Part shown: in pieces, positions 1 through 7,667 of the stretch
Layout of the letters: each line of letters opens with the position of its first letter
Position numbering within the stretch: position 1 is the first letter of the stretch
Source: a virus
IMG/VR virus record: IMGVR_UViG_3300044634_004833
Coordinates: 1-64,000 of that record
Reading direction: 5' to 3' (one strand)
Length of the DNA: 64,000 nucleotides
Notes under the pieces: generated by a model
Told to the model about the DNA's origin: nothing
The model's database searches: none
Seen by the model: the letters and a program-made list of their open reading frames with translations, nothing else
Program-made: the position numbers and the translations under genes

Positions 1-4
1 TAAC

Positions 5-1108
5 ATGAAGACTGTGATACAAGCAAAAATTCTGGCATCCAAAGAAGAGTCCAAAGCATTATTGGATACGATGCAAGTTTTTAACCAAGCTTGCCAAGAA
101 ATTGCCGAAGTTTGCTACAAAGAAAAATTAACATCACAATTTAAAATTCAGAAATTGGTTTACCACGAAATTAAATATAAATATAAATTATCAGCACAGT
201 TGGTAATCTTGGCAATCTGTAAAGCTTGTCAGTCTTATGCAAAAAATACAAAAGTTTGTCCTAAAATTAAAAAACATTCTGCCATGACTTATGATCCAAG
301 ATGTTTGACATTTAAAGGATTAACCCATGTAAGCATTAGTACAATTCATGGCAGAAAAAAATATGCAATACAAATAAGAGATTACTTCCAAGGCAATGCA
401 AAAAGAATCAAAGGACAAGTAGACTTGTTGTATAAAAACAATGAGTTTTATTTGTATGCTACTTGTGAAACACCGGAAGACCTTGAATACAAACCAGTTG
501 ATATTCTGGGAATTGATCTTGGTGTAACTAATATTGCCGTAGATTCCACCAAAGAATTTTACAATAATAGTCAATTAGAAAATAAAAGAACTAAGTATGC
601 GAAACTAAGAAAGCATTTACAAAAGAAGCAAACGAAATCAGCCAAAAGAAAGCTGAAAAAGATTAGTGGCAAAGAGTCAAGATTTAGAAAGGATGTTAAT
701 CATCAAATAAGTAAAAAGATTGTTTCTAAGGCAAAAAGCACAAACTCTGCAATAGCACTTGAAGACCTCAAGGGTATTAAAGAGCGGACAATTGTTAAAA
801 AATGCCGTAAGAAACAAAGAGACAAAAGGAATGCTTGGAGTTTCTACCAGTTGAGGTTGTTTATTAGTTATAAAGCTCAATTGGCTGGTGTTCCTGTTGT
901 CATAATAAATCCTGCTTATACATCGCAAATGTGCCCTAAGTGTACAGCAATTGATAAGGAGAACAGGAAGACACAAAGTGAATTTTGTTGCACAGGCTGC
1001 AACTACACCGAACATGCTGATGTAGTGGGATCAATTAACATTGCATCAGCAGGAGCCACATCAATTGGCTTAATGTCGTCCGCTAACTTGCTACAAAAAG
1101 CTAGTTAG
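5..1108 (+). CDS. tnpB: TnpB-family RNA-guided nuclease (IS200/IS605 OrfB type)
   Basis: A 367-residue TnpB. The RuvC-like catalytic acids are visible: Asp in GIDLGVTN (about residue 169), Glu in ALEDLKG (about 251) and Asp in HADVVGS (about 338). A C-terminal zinc finger, CPKC...CTGC (about 307-335), precedes the last Asp. TnpB proteins are omega-RNA-guided DNA nucleases that keep IS200/IS605 elements at their donor site. No TnpA transposase is visible, but the window starts 4 bases before the ATG, so one could lie upstream. All catalytic residues are present, so the protein is probably active. The stretch just 3' carries the usual GC-rich hairpin of such elements. Confidence 0.93.
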   Translation: MKTVIQAKILASKEESKALLDTMQVFNQACQEIAEVCYKEKLTSQFKIQKLVYHEIKYKYKLSAQLVILAICKACQSYAKNTKVCPKIKKHSAMTYDPRCLTFKGLTHVSISTIHGRKKYAIQIRDYFQGNAKRIKGQVDLLYKNNEFYLYATCETPEDLEYKPVDILGIDLGVTNIAVDSTKEFYNNSQLENKRTKYAKLRKHLQKKQTKSAKRKLKKISGKESRFRKDVNHQISKKIVSKAKSTNSAIALEDLKGIKERTIVKKCRKKQRDKRNAWSFYQLRLFISYKAQLAGVPVVIINPAYTSQMCPKCTAIDKENRKTQSEFCCTGCNYTEHADVVGSINIASAGATSIGLMSSANLLQKAS

Positions 1109-1467
1109 AATTGGAATGACAAGCTCCCGGCTTCAGCCGGGGGTAGTTGAAAAAGATTTCCTTGAATTTCTTTAATGGTAGATGATCCTGCATAGTCAAT
1201 ATATAGGACCATGTAGCCTATTGCCATAGAGTTGTCGATCTTTATTTCGTAGGTAATAGTAAATGTTAATCCTAGGTTATCTAGCTTGCTACTTTTTACT
1301 ATAACTTTATTTCCTGTAAAATTCACTTGTGATTGGACTAACGTCCAGTTCCTAGCATATAATTTAATTGTGTTGATTGCAAAATCTAAGAGAACTTTGT
1401 AATCAATAAACTTTGTCCAATTTTGTGTCAAAGTATCTTCTAGTTTCTCTTTTTTTAACATTTGCAT
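1105..1467 (-). CDS. Hypothetical protein with 3' end supplied by the TnpB element
   Basis: A 120-residue protein of unknown function with a charged N-terminus (MQMLKKEKLEDTL) and alternating beta-type segments. Its last roughly 15 residues (QLPPAEAGSLSFQF) are the reverse reading of the TnpB element's right-end hairpin. The insertion has therefore probably replaced the native C-terminus. Its start faces the + gene that begins at about 1466, so the two diverge with almost no spacer. Whether the truncated product still works cannot be told. Confidence 0.6.
   Translation of the reverse strand: MQMLKKEKLEDTLTQNWTKFIDYKVLLDFAINTIKLYARNWTLVQSQVNFTGNKVIVKSSKLDNLGLTFTITYEIKIDNSMAIGYMVLYIDYAGSSTIKEIQGNLFQLPPAEAGSLSFQF
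1109..1152 (+). ncRNA. Candidate omega-RNA 3' end / right end of the TnpB element
   Basis: Directly after tnpB lies a GC-rich hairpin (CCCGGCT at 1126-1132, AGCCGGG at 1135-1141, two-base loop), followed by GGGTAGTTGA. In IS200/IS605 elements the 3' end of tnpB plus the right-end hairpin forms the omega-RNA scaffold, and bases just past the element act as guide. By analogy the guide would start near 1151. The exact end is inferred from the hairpin alone. Confidence 0.55.
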
Positions 1468-1762
1468 GGGGAATGCTATGCCTCCTAGGCAAACAAAGCC
1501 TGTTTTGAGAAATTTTAGCTACAACCTGACTGACAAAGATCTTGCATTTATTTGTAGCAGATTGCATTACAATTATCAAGATGATCTTTCTGATGTTTGT
1601 AATTTTTTATCTTTAGCCCAAACGGAAAACGTCGAAGTTATTCGTGGTTGGTTAGAAAGTGCAGAGTCATCGGGAGATTTTTACTCTGTAGTTGACGAAA
1701 TTAAAAGTTCTGTGGACAAGGAGTTTGAAAGACGAGGCGGTAAGTTCACAGAAATTATTTGA
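1466..1762 (+). CDS. Hypothetical protein
   Basis: A 98-residue, mostly helical, acidic protein (LTDKDLAFICSRLHYNYQD...) of unknown family. The start is uncertain: ATG at 1466 has no ribosome-binding site, while ATG at 1478 follows GGGGAATGCT and may be the true one. It diverges from the minus-strand gene at 1467. Confidence 0.55.
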   Translation: MGNAMPPRQTKPVLRNFSYNLTDKDLAFICSRLHYNYQDDLSDVCNFLSLAQTENVEVIRGWLESAESSGDFYSVVDEIKSSVDKEFERRGGKFTEII

Positions 1763-1764
1763 TA

Positions 1765-1835
1765 TTTGAGTCTGTTTCCTTTAAAGGGGGTGATTTCTTT
1801 TAGACTCAAACCACGGGCTGGATTTCCAGCCCGTG
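1765..1835 (+). promoter_or_regulatory. Structured leader upstream of the helicase gene
   Basis: Two nested inverted repeats followed by a strong hairpin. TTTGAGTCT (1765-1773) pairs with AGACTCAAA (1802-1810) and encloses the palindrome CCTTTAAAGG (1778-1787). CACGGGCTGG (1812-1821) then pairs with CCAGCCCGTG (1826-1835). There is no long U-tract after the last stem, so it is not a clear terminator. A role as RNA stabiliser or translational control element for the next gene is inferred. Confidence 0.5.
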
Positions 1836-1853
1836 TTGCATTATTATGGGCGC

Positions 1854-3845
1854 ATGCAAACAATATCTATTTCTGATGCTCCTCATCCAATTTCTACTTC
1901 TGCGTTTGAACACGCTGTTTTTCCTTTTCAAGAATTTAATATTGTACAATCTGCATTGTTGCCAATTATAGAAAAAGATTGCAATATATTAATTGCATCT
2001 GCTACTTCTAGTGGCAAAACAGTAATGGCAGAAATGTTTGGTAGTTATGAAATACGAAAAAATAAAAAAAAGATGTTATTTTTATGCCCTTTAAGAGCAT
2101 TAGCAAGTGAAAAATATAATGACTGGACTAACGAATCTTATCATTTTTCTGATTTAAATGTGGGTATTTATACAGGTGATTACAGAGGTGAATCAGATGC
2201 TGAGACTCTTGAAAAGCACGATATAATAATAATGACATCTGAAATGCTAAATCATAAAATAAGAAATACAAAAACTAAAAACGATTGGATTAAAAATATT
2301 AATTTAATTGTTATAGATGAAAGCCATTTGTTAACAGTTCCTGGCAGAGGCGATCATCTTGAGTCGGCAATAATAAACTTCTCTCTTATTAATAGAGATT
2401 GTAGATTTGTTTTGTTGTCCGCAACTTTGCCAAACGTAGAAGAAGTTGCTGGATGGTTCTCAAATATTATTAATAAAAAAGATACTTATGTTTTAAGGAG
2501 CACACACAGGCCCTGTCCTTTAAAAACACATATTATGCAATACGATGATGAGTCATCAATAAGACCAAGTGTTCATGAGCTTATTGATGAAATTTGTAAA
2601 TGTGTATCCAAATATTCTTTGGATAAATTTCTTGTTTTTGTTCATGCTAAAAAAATAGGAGAGATGATTGTTGAAGGTTTAGCAAGGAGAAATATTACTG
2701 CTGGATTTCATAATGCAAATTTAGATTCGGCTCAAAGATCAAACTTGGAAAATAAATTTAAACAAACCAAAGAAGCCAGAGTGATGGTCGCCACAAGCAC
2801 CTTAGCTTGGGGCGTTAATCTTGCTGCTAGAAGGGTCGTAATAGCAGGGGCTACAAGAGGTCCAGAAGTAGTCCCTTCCTACGATATACTGCAAATGATG
2901 GGCAGAGCAGGCAGGCCCCCATATGACACCGAGGGCGATGCTCATATTTTCTTGCCAGCAAGTCGAAGTAGAGAAATAGCTAAGATTATTTTAACCGCAC
3001 AGCCTATTCAAAGTAGGATGTTAGATGTTTCATGTTTTGGCACCTATGATGTATTAGCTTTTCATATTGTGTATGAAATATCAGTTGGAAATATTAAAAA
3101 TAAAAATGATGTTATAAAGTTTTATGATATGACATTTGGAAGTTTTCAAAAACAAAAAATTAAATTAGATGTATTAAACATTACTATTGATAGATTGATG
3201 AAGGGCGGAATAATATTTACAGATGATTTAACTGGTGAATATAATGTAACCACAATTGGCAAAGTTTCTGCAATTTTTTATTATAATCCTTTCGATCTTT
3301 CAAATCTTAGTAGTAATTTTACCAAGCTTTTTAAAATGGAAAAGTTTGATGATATTGAACTAAGCCTTGCTTTGGCCAATACTTCCAGCAATATCATAGG
3401 CTCTCTAAGCAAGCAAGATAGATTGGATATGCAGTCATATCTTACAAAAGTAGATGATAAGAAACTAAACTATCCAGAAAATGTGTTAAAGATAGGATAT
3501 TTGTATAATAAAATTTTAAATGGAAGGTATGAACAAAGGCATGGTTCATTGTACAAAACTTTGCAAAATGATTTGCAAAGATTAACAGAAGTTTTACGGG
3601 TAGTAGACAACATGTCTAAAAGATGGGGCAAAAACGAGTTTTTTAAAGTTTTATCTAAAAGATCTATTTATGGCGTTTCTTCTAAGCTAATTAGCTTAAT
3701 AGAAATAAAAGGAATTGGAAAAATCAGAGCTGAAAAACTTTATAACAATGGTTTTAAAAATAAAAATGATATAATGAGCAATATTGAAGCTGCTTCATCG
3801 TTAGTTGGAATTAGCAAAGAAAACCTAATTAAATCTATTCAGTAG
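1854..3845 (+). CDS. Ski2/Hel308-like DEAD/H-box helicase
   Basis: A 663-residue SF2 helicase. The motifs in order are: Walker A SATSSGKT (about residues 49-56), DESH (about 154), LSATLPN, a second RecA domain with VFVHAKK, TSTLAWGVN, and motif VI QMMGRAGR (about 347). A C-terminal helix-hairpin-helix (IKGIGKIRAEKL, about 617) matches the Hel308/Brr2 arrangement. Such enzymes unwind forked or recombining DNA 3'-5' with ATP, so a role in replication restart or recombination is likely. ATG at 1854 is preferred to the in-frame GTG at 1833, which lies inside the upstream hairpin. The stop overlaps the convergent gene at 3835. Confidence 0.9.
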   Translation: MQTISISDAPHPISTSAFEHAVFPFQEFNIVQSALLPIIEKDCNILIASATSSGKTVMAEMFGSYEIRKNKKKMLFLCPLRALASEKYNDWTNESYHFSDLNVGIYTGDYRGESDAETLEKHDIIIMTSEMLNHKIRNTKTKNDWIKNINLIVIDESHLLTVPGRGDHLESAIINFSLINRDCRFVLLSATLPNVEEVAGWFSNIINKKDTYVLRSTHRPCPLKTHIMQYDDESSIRPSVHELIDEICKCVSKYSLDKFLVFVHAKKIGEMIVEGLARRNITAGFHNANLDSAQRSNLENKFKQTKEARVMVATSTLAWGVNLAARRVVIAGATRGPEVVPSYDILQMMGRAGRPPYDTEGDAHIFLPASRSREIAKIILTAQPIQSRMLDVSCFGTYDVLAFHIVYEISVGNIKNKNDVIKFYDMTFGSFQKQKIKLDVLNITIDRLMKGGIIFTDDLTGEYNVTTIGKVSAIFYYNPFDLSNLSSNFTKLFKMEKFDDIELSLALANTSSNIIGSLSKQDRLDMQSYLTKVDDKKLNYPENVLKIGYLYNKILNGRYEQRHGSLYKTLQNDLQRLTEVLRVVDNMSKRWGKNEFFKVLSKRSIYGVSSKLISLIEIKGIGKIRAEKLYNNGFKNKNDIMSNIEAASSLVGISKENLIKSIQ

Positions 3846-4113
3846 AATTTTTTTCCTGATCTTTTCCAAAGAAGTCTTCGGGGTATTCAATTTTTACTAC
3901 TCCATCTCCTTCTGTTGGATTGCCTTTTTCATCTTCTACCCACCAACGGACTTGCTTTACCTCTATTTGTAATTCGTCCATATGACATTTATCTCCAGGA
4001 TCAACTGGCATGTGGTATTCTTTACCATTAAGTAATATTGCCACTTTACAAGTAGAATTTTCCCTGTTATATAAAAAACAATTATTACAAATTTTTTCTA
4101 TTTCTTTTCCCAT
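3835..4113 (-). CDS. Small cysteine-containing hypothetical protein
   Basis: A 92-residue protein with CNNC near the N-terminus, then C22 and C44, which could hold a metal. The C-terminal half is acidic. Family unknown. The gene has no Shine-Dalgarno; TATAAT lies 5 bases before the ATG (+ strand 4119-4124), so the transcript may be leaderless. Its end overlaps the helicase gene by 11 bases. Confidence 0.65.
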   Translation of the reverse strand: MGKEIEKICNNCFLYNRENSTCKVAILLNGKEYHMPVDPGDKCHMDELQIEVKQVRWWVEDEKGNPTEGDGVVKIEYPEDFFGKDQEKNSTE

Positions 4114-4177
4114 GTTAAATTATAGTTTTTTTGCGAAGACTTTTCTGGTAAAATGTCAATAATGGAGGATTATAACC

Positions 4178-4495
4178 GTGCATATCGCATCAAGAGTATA
4201 CAGAGCGCTAAAACATATTAATTCCGAAACAACTCATACAATTGATTTTGGTCAGGCATGGAAAATGTATGATGGATCTAAAAATGATAAAAGTTTTGTG
4301 TTTTATAATGCCCCAAAGCATTATCAAAACAGCGGAGGGATAGAAAGAATATGGTGGGTTGAAACAGATAATGGACCATTTATTTTGAAGGATGATGATG
4401 ATACTCGGTGGATAAGCAACAAATCAGGAATAAGTTTTGAATTTTTAAAAAATTTGTTTGAAAAAACTACATCTGATACAGTTTTTTCTAAATAG
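4178..4495 (+). CDS. Hypothetical protein
   Basis: A 105-residue protein of unknown function, rich in aromatic residues (ERIWWVETDNGPF). It starts at GTG 4178, 8 bases after a good GGAGG ribosome-binding site; no ATG start fits as well. It ends next to the palindrome at 4496. Confidence 0.7.
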   Translation: MHIASRVYRALKHINSETTHTIDFGQAWKMYDGSKNDKSFVFYNAPKHYQNSGGIERIWWVETDNGPFILKDDDDTRWISNKSGISFEFLKNLFEKTTSDTVFSK

Positions 4496-4520
4496 CCTTT
4501 CTGTTATAATAACAGAAAGG
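4496..4520 (+). promoter_or_regulatory. Perfect 12-bp palindrome covering the ribosome-binding site of the next gene
   Basis: CCTTTCTGTTAT, one A, then ATAACAGAAAGG form a perfect inverted repeat. Its 3' arm contains the first part of the AAAGGAGA ribosome-binding site (4517-4524) of the gene at 4530. Folded, it would hide the binding site; alternatively it is a protein operator or an intercistronic RNA-processing hairpin. No U-tract follows. Confidence 0.6.
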
Positions 4521-4529
4521 AGAATTTGG

Positions 4530-5150
4530 ATGCGCCATGAGCAACTACCATTTGAACAAAGGTTAAAAATATCAGATAATCAAACATTTCAAATAATGAA
4601 CTCTTTGTTTGAAAAAAAAATTATTAAAAAATTTGTAAAAGCCCAGCTAGATGAAGACAAGGAAGGAATTGATTATTTTGTAGACATGGACGACTTTTAT
4701 GCAGCTCCTATACAGTGTAAAACAAGACTCAAAGGTAAAAAAGATATTCCAATAGTAAGATATCAACCATTTAGAGGAATAGATCACGATTCTATTGTTG
4801 TAGGAAGAGATTACAAAGGATTGAAAAACGGCAAAACTTTATTGTATCTTACAGGAAGTCAAGACAAAAATAATTCGAAAAAATTTAATAATGTAAGTAT
4901 TATATGTGCTAAAAAGCTATTTGCCCTAATAACAACAGCAGAAAAAGAATGGTTTCCAGATGAAAAACATTGGGATTATTTTAATTACGAAACTTATAAA
5001 AATACAATTAATAAAGGAAGAAATAGCTACAGATTAAAAGTTGCTTCAAATGGAGTTGAAGCTTGGTTTAAGAAAAACCCTCAAGAAAGTTTTGGAAAGA
5101 TAAACTACTATGTTCCTCATTCTGAAGTAGATAGGAACGTGCCAATCTAA
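4530..5150 (+). CDS. Hypothetical protein, possible PD-(D/E)XK nuclease
   Basis: A 206-residue protein of unknown family starting at ATG 4530 behind AAAGGAGA. A stretch near residues 45-70 (EGIDYFVDMDD...PIQCKTR) has the spacing of a PD-(D/E)XK active site: Asp in a beta strand, then Q-x-K on the next strand. That assignment is tentative. The 3' end overlaps the convergent dNMP kinase gene by 4 bases. Confidence 0.6.
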   Translation: MRHEQLPFEQRLKISDNQTFQIMNSLFEKKIIKKFVKAQLDEDKEGIDYFVDMDDFYAAPIQCKTRLKGKKDIPIVRYQPFRGIDHDSIVVGRDYKGLKNGKTLLYLTGSQDKNNSKKFNNVSIICAKKLFALITTAEKEWFPDEKHWDYFNYETYKNTINKGRNSYRLKVASNGVEAWFKKNPQESFGKINYYVPHSEVDRNVPI

Positions 5151-5764
5151 AAAAACGTGCAGATAAAAGGAATTAACTGCTTGTTTATTTTATTATAAAA
5201 ATCTTCTCTGCTTCCATTGTTAATTATAAAAAAATCAAAGCATTCTAGCCCTTTTGGATATTCTTTGTGACCAAAAAGATTGATTGGTCCTTCGGCTATT
5301 TTGGTTTCTAAGCAATATTGAATTATTGGTTTCAATTGTGCTTCAGATGGATTAGGATCATCATTTAAATAACCATCTCTATAAATCAAAATGTTTAATC
5401 CATTTTTATTATGAACTGCTTTTGCTTCATTAATATATCTGCCATCAGATATGATTAGATTATCTTCTGAACGCAAAGCAATATCGATCCAAATACTTGG
5501 TACAATTTGCCTGAACCCATCTCCTATAAATTGAAGACTTTTTCTAACATTCATTAACATGCCTGGAGGGCATTCATTTTTTCTTTTCCATTCTTCAATA
5601 AACTCTCTAGTAACACCAAAAGCTTTGCAATAGGTATCTTTCACCGCATTTGCAAACGCTCCTCTAGTCCAATTTTTATTTTTTGGTAAAACATCTACGA
5701 GATAATCGCAAAGAGTATCTTTTCCATTTGCGAGCTGAGCATAAGTGGCAATGATATTACCCAT
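5147..5764 (-). CDS. Deoxynucleoside monophosphate kinase (phage T4 gp1-like)
   Basis: A 205-residue P-loop kinase. The N-terminus (IIATYAQLANGKDTLCDYL) holds the GKDT variant P-loop typical of phage dNMP kinases, and IISDGRYINEA is the central Walker-B-like region with the invariant Arg. The family phosphorylates dNMPs to dNDPs for phage DNA synthesis, alongside ThyX and dUTPase found elsewhere here. TAGGAGAA precedes the start. The reduced P-loop (NGKDT) is normal for this family. Confidence 0.8.
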   Translation of the reverse strand: MGNIIATYAQLANGKDTLCDYLVDVLPKNKNWTRGAFANAVKDTYCKAFGVTREFIEEWKRKNECPPGMLMNVRKSLQFIGDGFRQIVPSIWIDIALRSEDNLIISDGRYINEAKAVHNKNGLNILIYRDGYLNDDPNPSEAQLKPIIQYCLETKIAEGPINLFGHKEYPKGLECFDFFIINNGSREDFYNKINKQLIPFICTFF

Positions 5765-5812
5765 ACAATTTCTCCTAGGTATAGGAAATTGTACTATTTA
5801 ATAACTTTTGAT

Positions 5813-6442
5813 TCAATTAATATTTTTACCTTCTTTGAGAAGCTTGAGTCCCTTTTCGGTCAGGATAATAAAATCCCAGTTTCTTTTTTTGCAATAAGAA
5901 CCTGCCGCAGACCACTTTGCTAAATTTTTTGGAAGCTTTGTTTGATTTTTAGGCTTGATTTCCCATAATTGCATTTTGCCATTTGCATATTCAACTAAAA
6001 TATCTGGGATATATTTGTGACCATACCCTTCAAACATGTAATCTATTTCAATTGGCTCAACACTGTATTTTAATACATCTTTTTTTGTTTCTAACACTTT
6101 GTAAAATTGACATTCAAGGCCAGACCTGAAATAAAGTTCTTTATTATTTTTTTTAGAAAAGAAAAATCCTGTTTTAAACTTTGGCAACTTTTTAGGCCTT
6201 TTTGCAAATGCGTCTCTAAGAATAAGCGGTCTTAAAGGATAGTCTTTAGGTATCGTTTTTTCAGGATGTTTTATAGCATAGTGCTTTCTAAGTTCTCTTA
6301 AAGGCATTTTGCATTCAGGACAAACAATGTAATCTGTACCTTCTTCATGATTATTAAGAATATGATTTCTAAATCCTTCAAGATTGTCGAAGGATTCGAA
6401 ACAAACAAAGCAGGTGTATGATCTTTGTCTATTGATCATCAA
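5813..6442 (-). CDS. C2H2 zinc-finger / TnsA-like PD-(D/E)XK endonuclease
   Basis: A 209-residue protein. Residues 10-35 form a classic C2H2 finger (YTCFVCFESF...HILNNH), followed by a second CPEC...H...H finger (about 41-59). From about residue 95 comes a TnsA-type nuclease core: Glu in SGLECQFY, Asp in YIPDILVEY, and E-x-K in LWEIKPK. The three acidic/basic residues give a complete PD-(D/E)XK site. TnsA-like nucleases cut DNA at a defined side of a bound site, and in phages similar folds act in DNA processing or packaging. Its start overlaps the end of the next upstream minus-strand gene. Confidence 0.78.
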   Translation of the reverse strand: MMINRQRSYTCFVCFESFDNLEGFRNHILNNHEEGTDYIVCPECKMPLRELRKHYAIKHPEKTIPKDYPLRPLILRDAFAKRPKKLPKFKTGFFFSKKNNKELYFRSGLECQFYKVLETKKDVLKYSVEPIEIDYMFEGYGHKYIPDILVEYANGKMQLWEIKPKNQTKLPKNLAKWSAAGSYCKKRNWDFIILTEKGLKLLKEGKNIN

Positions 6443-6845
6443 TTAAAATGTTTTCTTTTTCTTTGGATCCAGCAACTGGCTCATCAGTTATTTTATTTTT
6501 TAGCTTTTTAACAACTTCTTCTTCCTCTATTATTTTGATCTTATCAGCTTTTGGTTTATTAAAGCCAACGGAGTTGTTAACAACAGGGTCGCTAGATCTA
6601 TCATTAAGAGCTTTTTCTACATCTACAGCAGTAAAAACAACATCTGGTTCTAATCTGTGTCTTGAATTAATGTCCATCATTGTTGCAAAAACCATTCTGT
6701 CATCTTCCCCAGCTGCATAATACTTGTCTTCAAATTTAAAAAACATTATTAAATTATGAGAATCAAAGAAAGAACGAATTGAATCTGCATCTGCTTCACT
6801 AATTATAAATGTTTTAAAATCTAATAATGTTGAATTGTTGCTCAT
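6429..6845 (-). CDS. Tagged small protein, candidate internal head protein
   Basis: A 138-residue protein of unknown function. Residues 8-17 (LDFKTFIISE) fit the F-x-x-F-I...(I)-x-E tag shared by at least ten proteins here, and resemble the T4 capsid-targeting sequence with its prohead-protease site (I-x-E). The C-terminal half is highly charged (EEEEVVKKLKNK). No Shine-Dalgarno is present; the start lies 17 bases from the divergent start at 6863. Confidence 0.7.
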   Translation of the reverse strand: MSNNSTLLDFKTFIISEADADSIRSFFDSHNLIMFFKFEDKYYAAGEDDRMVFATMMDINSRHRLEPDVVFTAVDVEKALNDRSSDPVVNNSVGFNKPKADKIKIIEEEEVVKKLKNKITDEPVAGSKEKENILIDDQ

Positions 6846-6862
6846 ATTAACATATATATTAT
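6846..6862. promoter_or_regulatory. 17-bp divergent promoter between two start codons
   Basis: The two tagged genes at 6845 (-) and 6863 (+) are separated by only 17 AT-only bases plus one C. On the + strand TATATT (6855-6860) lies 2 bases from ATG; on the minus strand TATAAT (6858-6863) lies 12 bases from ATG. Neither side has a ribosome-binding site, so both mRNAs are probably leaderless or nearly so. Confidence 0.5.
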
Positions 6863-7225
6863 ATGCAAAGTTTAAATTTTAAAAGGTTTTTTGAGGAAGC
6901 TGATGGAGCAGATGCCGTAGGTGCTTTGACAAGCTTTTTAGGTATCGATCCTAAAGATATACCAGAAGTTATGGTAGAACCAAAGCTATTATCGCAAATG
7001 GTTTTTGGCAAACAACAAGTTTCTGTAGCTCCATATGAAGTAAAACCTGTTTATAGAAATGGAAATTGTGTTGGAGCTTATTTAAAAATAAATCCAGAAT
7101 ATTCCAAACCATCTTATGTTTATATTAATTCATCTTTAAATAGTAATAGAAATAAAAAAATTCAAGGAGCAATATCATTAGATAGTTTAGATAAATTATT
7201 AACACTAGGATTACAAGCACAATGA
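6863..7225 (+). CDS. Tagged small protein, candidate internal head protein
   Basis: A 120-residue protein of unknown function. The N-terminus (LNFKRFFEEADG) carries the shared F-x-x-F-F...E tag. The rest is a compact alpha/beta domain without recognised motifs. It starts directly beside a TATA-like box with no Shine-Dalgarno. The next tagged gene overlaps it by 4 bases (ATGA), so they form one unit. Confidence 0.7.
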   Translation: MQSLNFKRFFEEADGADAVGALTSFLGIDPKDIPEVMVEPKLLSQMVFGKQQVSVAPYEVKPVYRNGNCVGAYLKINPEYSKPSYVYINSSLNSNRNKKIQGAISLDSLDKLLTLGLQAQ

Positions 7226-7425
7226 TTACTAATTTTAAAGATTGGTTAAAAATACAAGAAACCACCACAACATCAAATGTAGTTTCTGGAGCATCTGGTA
7301 CAGATACTGGAAATATTGCTTCATTTAAAATGCCAGTAGGCGGTGGATTGCTCAAGAATAATAATGCAAATAAAAATCAATATAGAAAATGTGGTCTGGC
7401 TGGTTGTCCTCAAAAAAGTAATTAA
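7222..7425 (+). CDS. Tagged small protein, candidate internal head protein
   Basis: A 67-residue protein. MITNFKDWLKIQE is a clear form of the shared tag and ends in I-Q-E, a good T4-type prohead-protease site. The remainder is low-complexity (Thr/Ser/Gly/Asn-rich) with C57 and C62 near the end (KCGLAGCPQK). Its ATG overlaps the stop of the preceding tagged gene. Confidence 0.7.
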   Translation: MITNFKDWLKIQETTTTSNVVSGASGTDTGNIASFKMPVGGGLLKNNNANKNQYRKCGLAGCPQKSN

Positions 7426-7500
7426 AAAATTATTTTTAGACACTATATTATTGTGTAACCTTTGTTTTGTTTAATAAATTTTGTTTACTATTATTTTTAT

Positions 7501-7528
7501 TTGTTTTTTTAATATTTGATAATATAAT
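7501..7528 (+). promoter_or_regulatory. Sigma70-like promoter upstream of thyX
   Basis: TTGTTT (7501-7506), 16 bases, then a perfect TATAAT (7523-7528). Transcription would begin near 7535 and run through a leader with the palindrome GGCAAATATTTGCC (7557-7570) and the terminator at 7579 before reaching thyX. Confidence 0.55.
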
Positions 7529-7578
7529 AAATATGAGCTTATGAGGTTACAAAAGCGGCAAATATTTGCCACGGTTCT

Positions 7579-7613
7579 GGCGGGGTTTCCGAAAAACCCC
7601 GCCAATTTTTTTT
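7579..7613 (+). terminator. Intrinsic terminator in the thyX leader
   Basis: GGCGGGGTTT (7579-7588) pairs with AAACCCCGCC (7594-7603), followed by a run of eight T. It lies about 45 bases after the predicted promoter start and 55 bases before thyX. It would end a short RNA of about 80 bases or act as an attenuator. The rest of the 243-base gap (7426-7667) is AT-rich with no gene. Confidence 0.85.
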
Positions 7614-7667
7614 GTCTTGATCGCAAATACAATTCGTTTTAGAATTCTTCAAACACAGGAGAATCAT

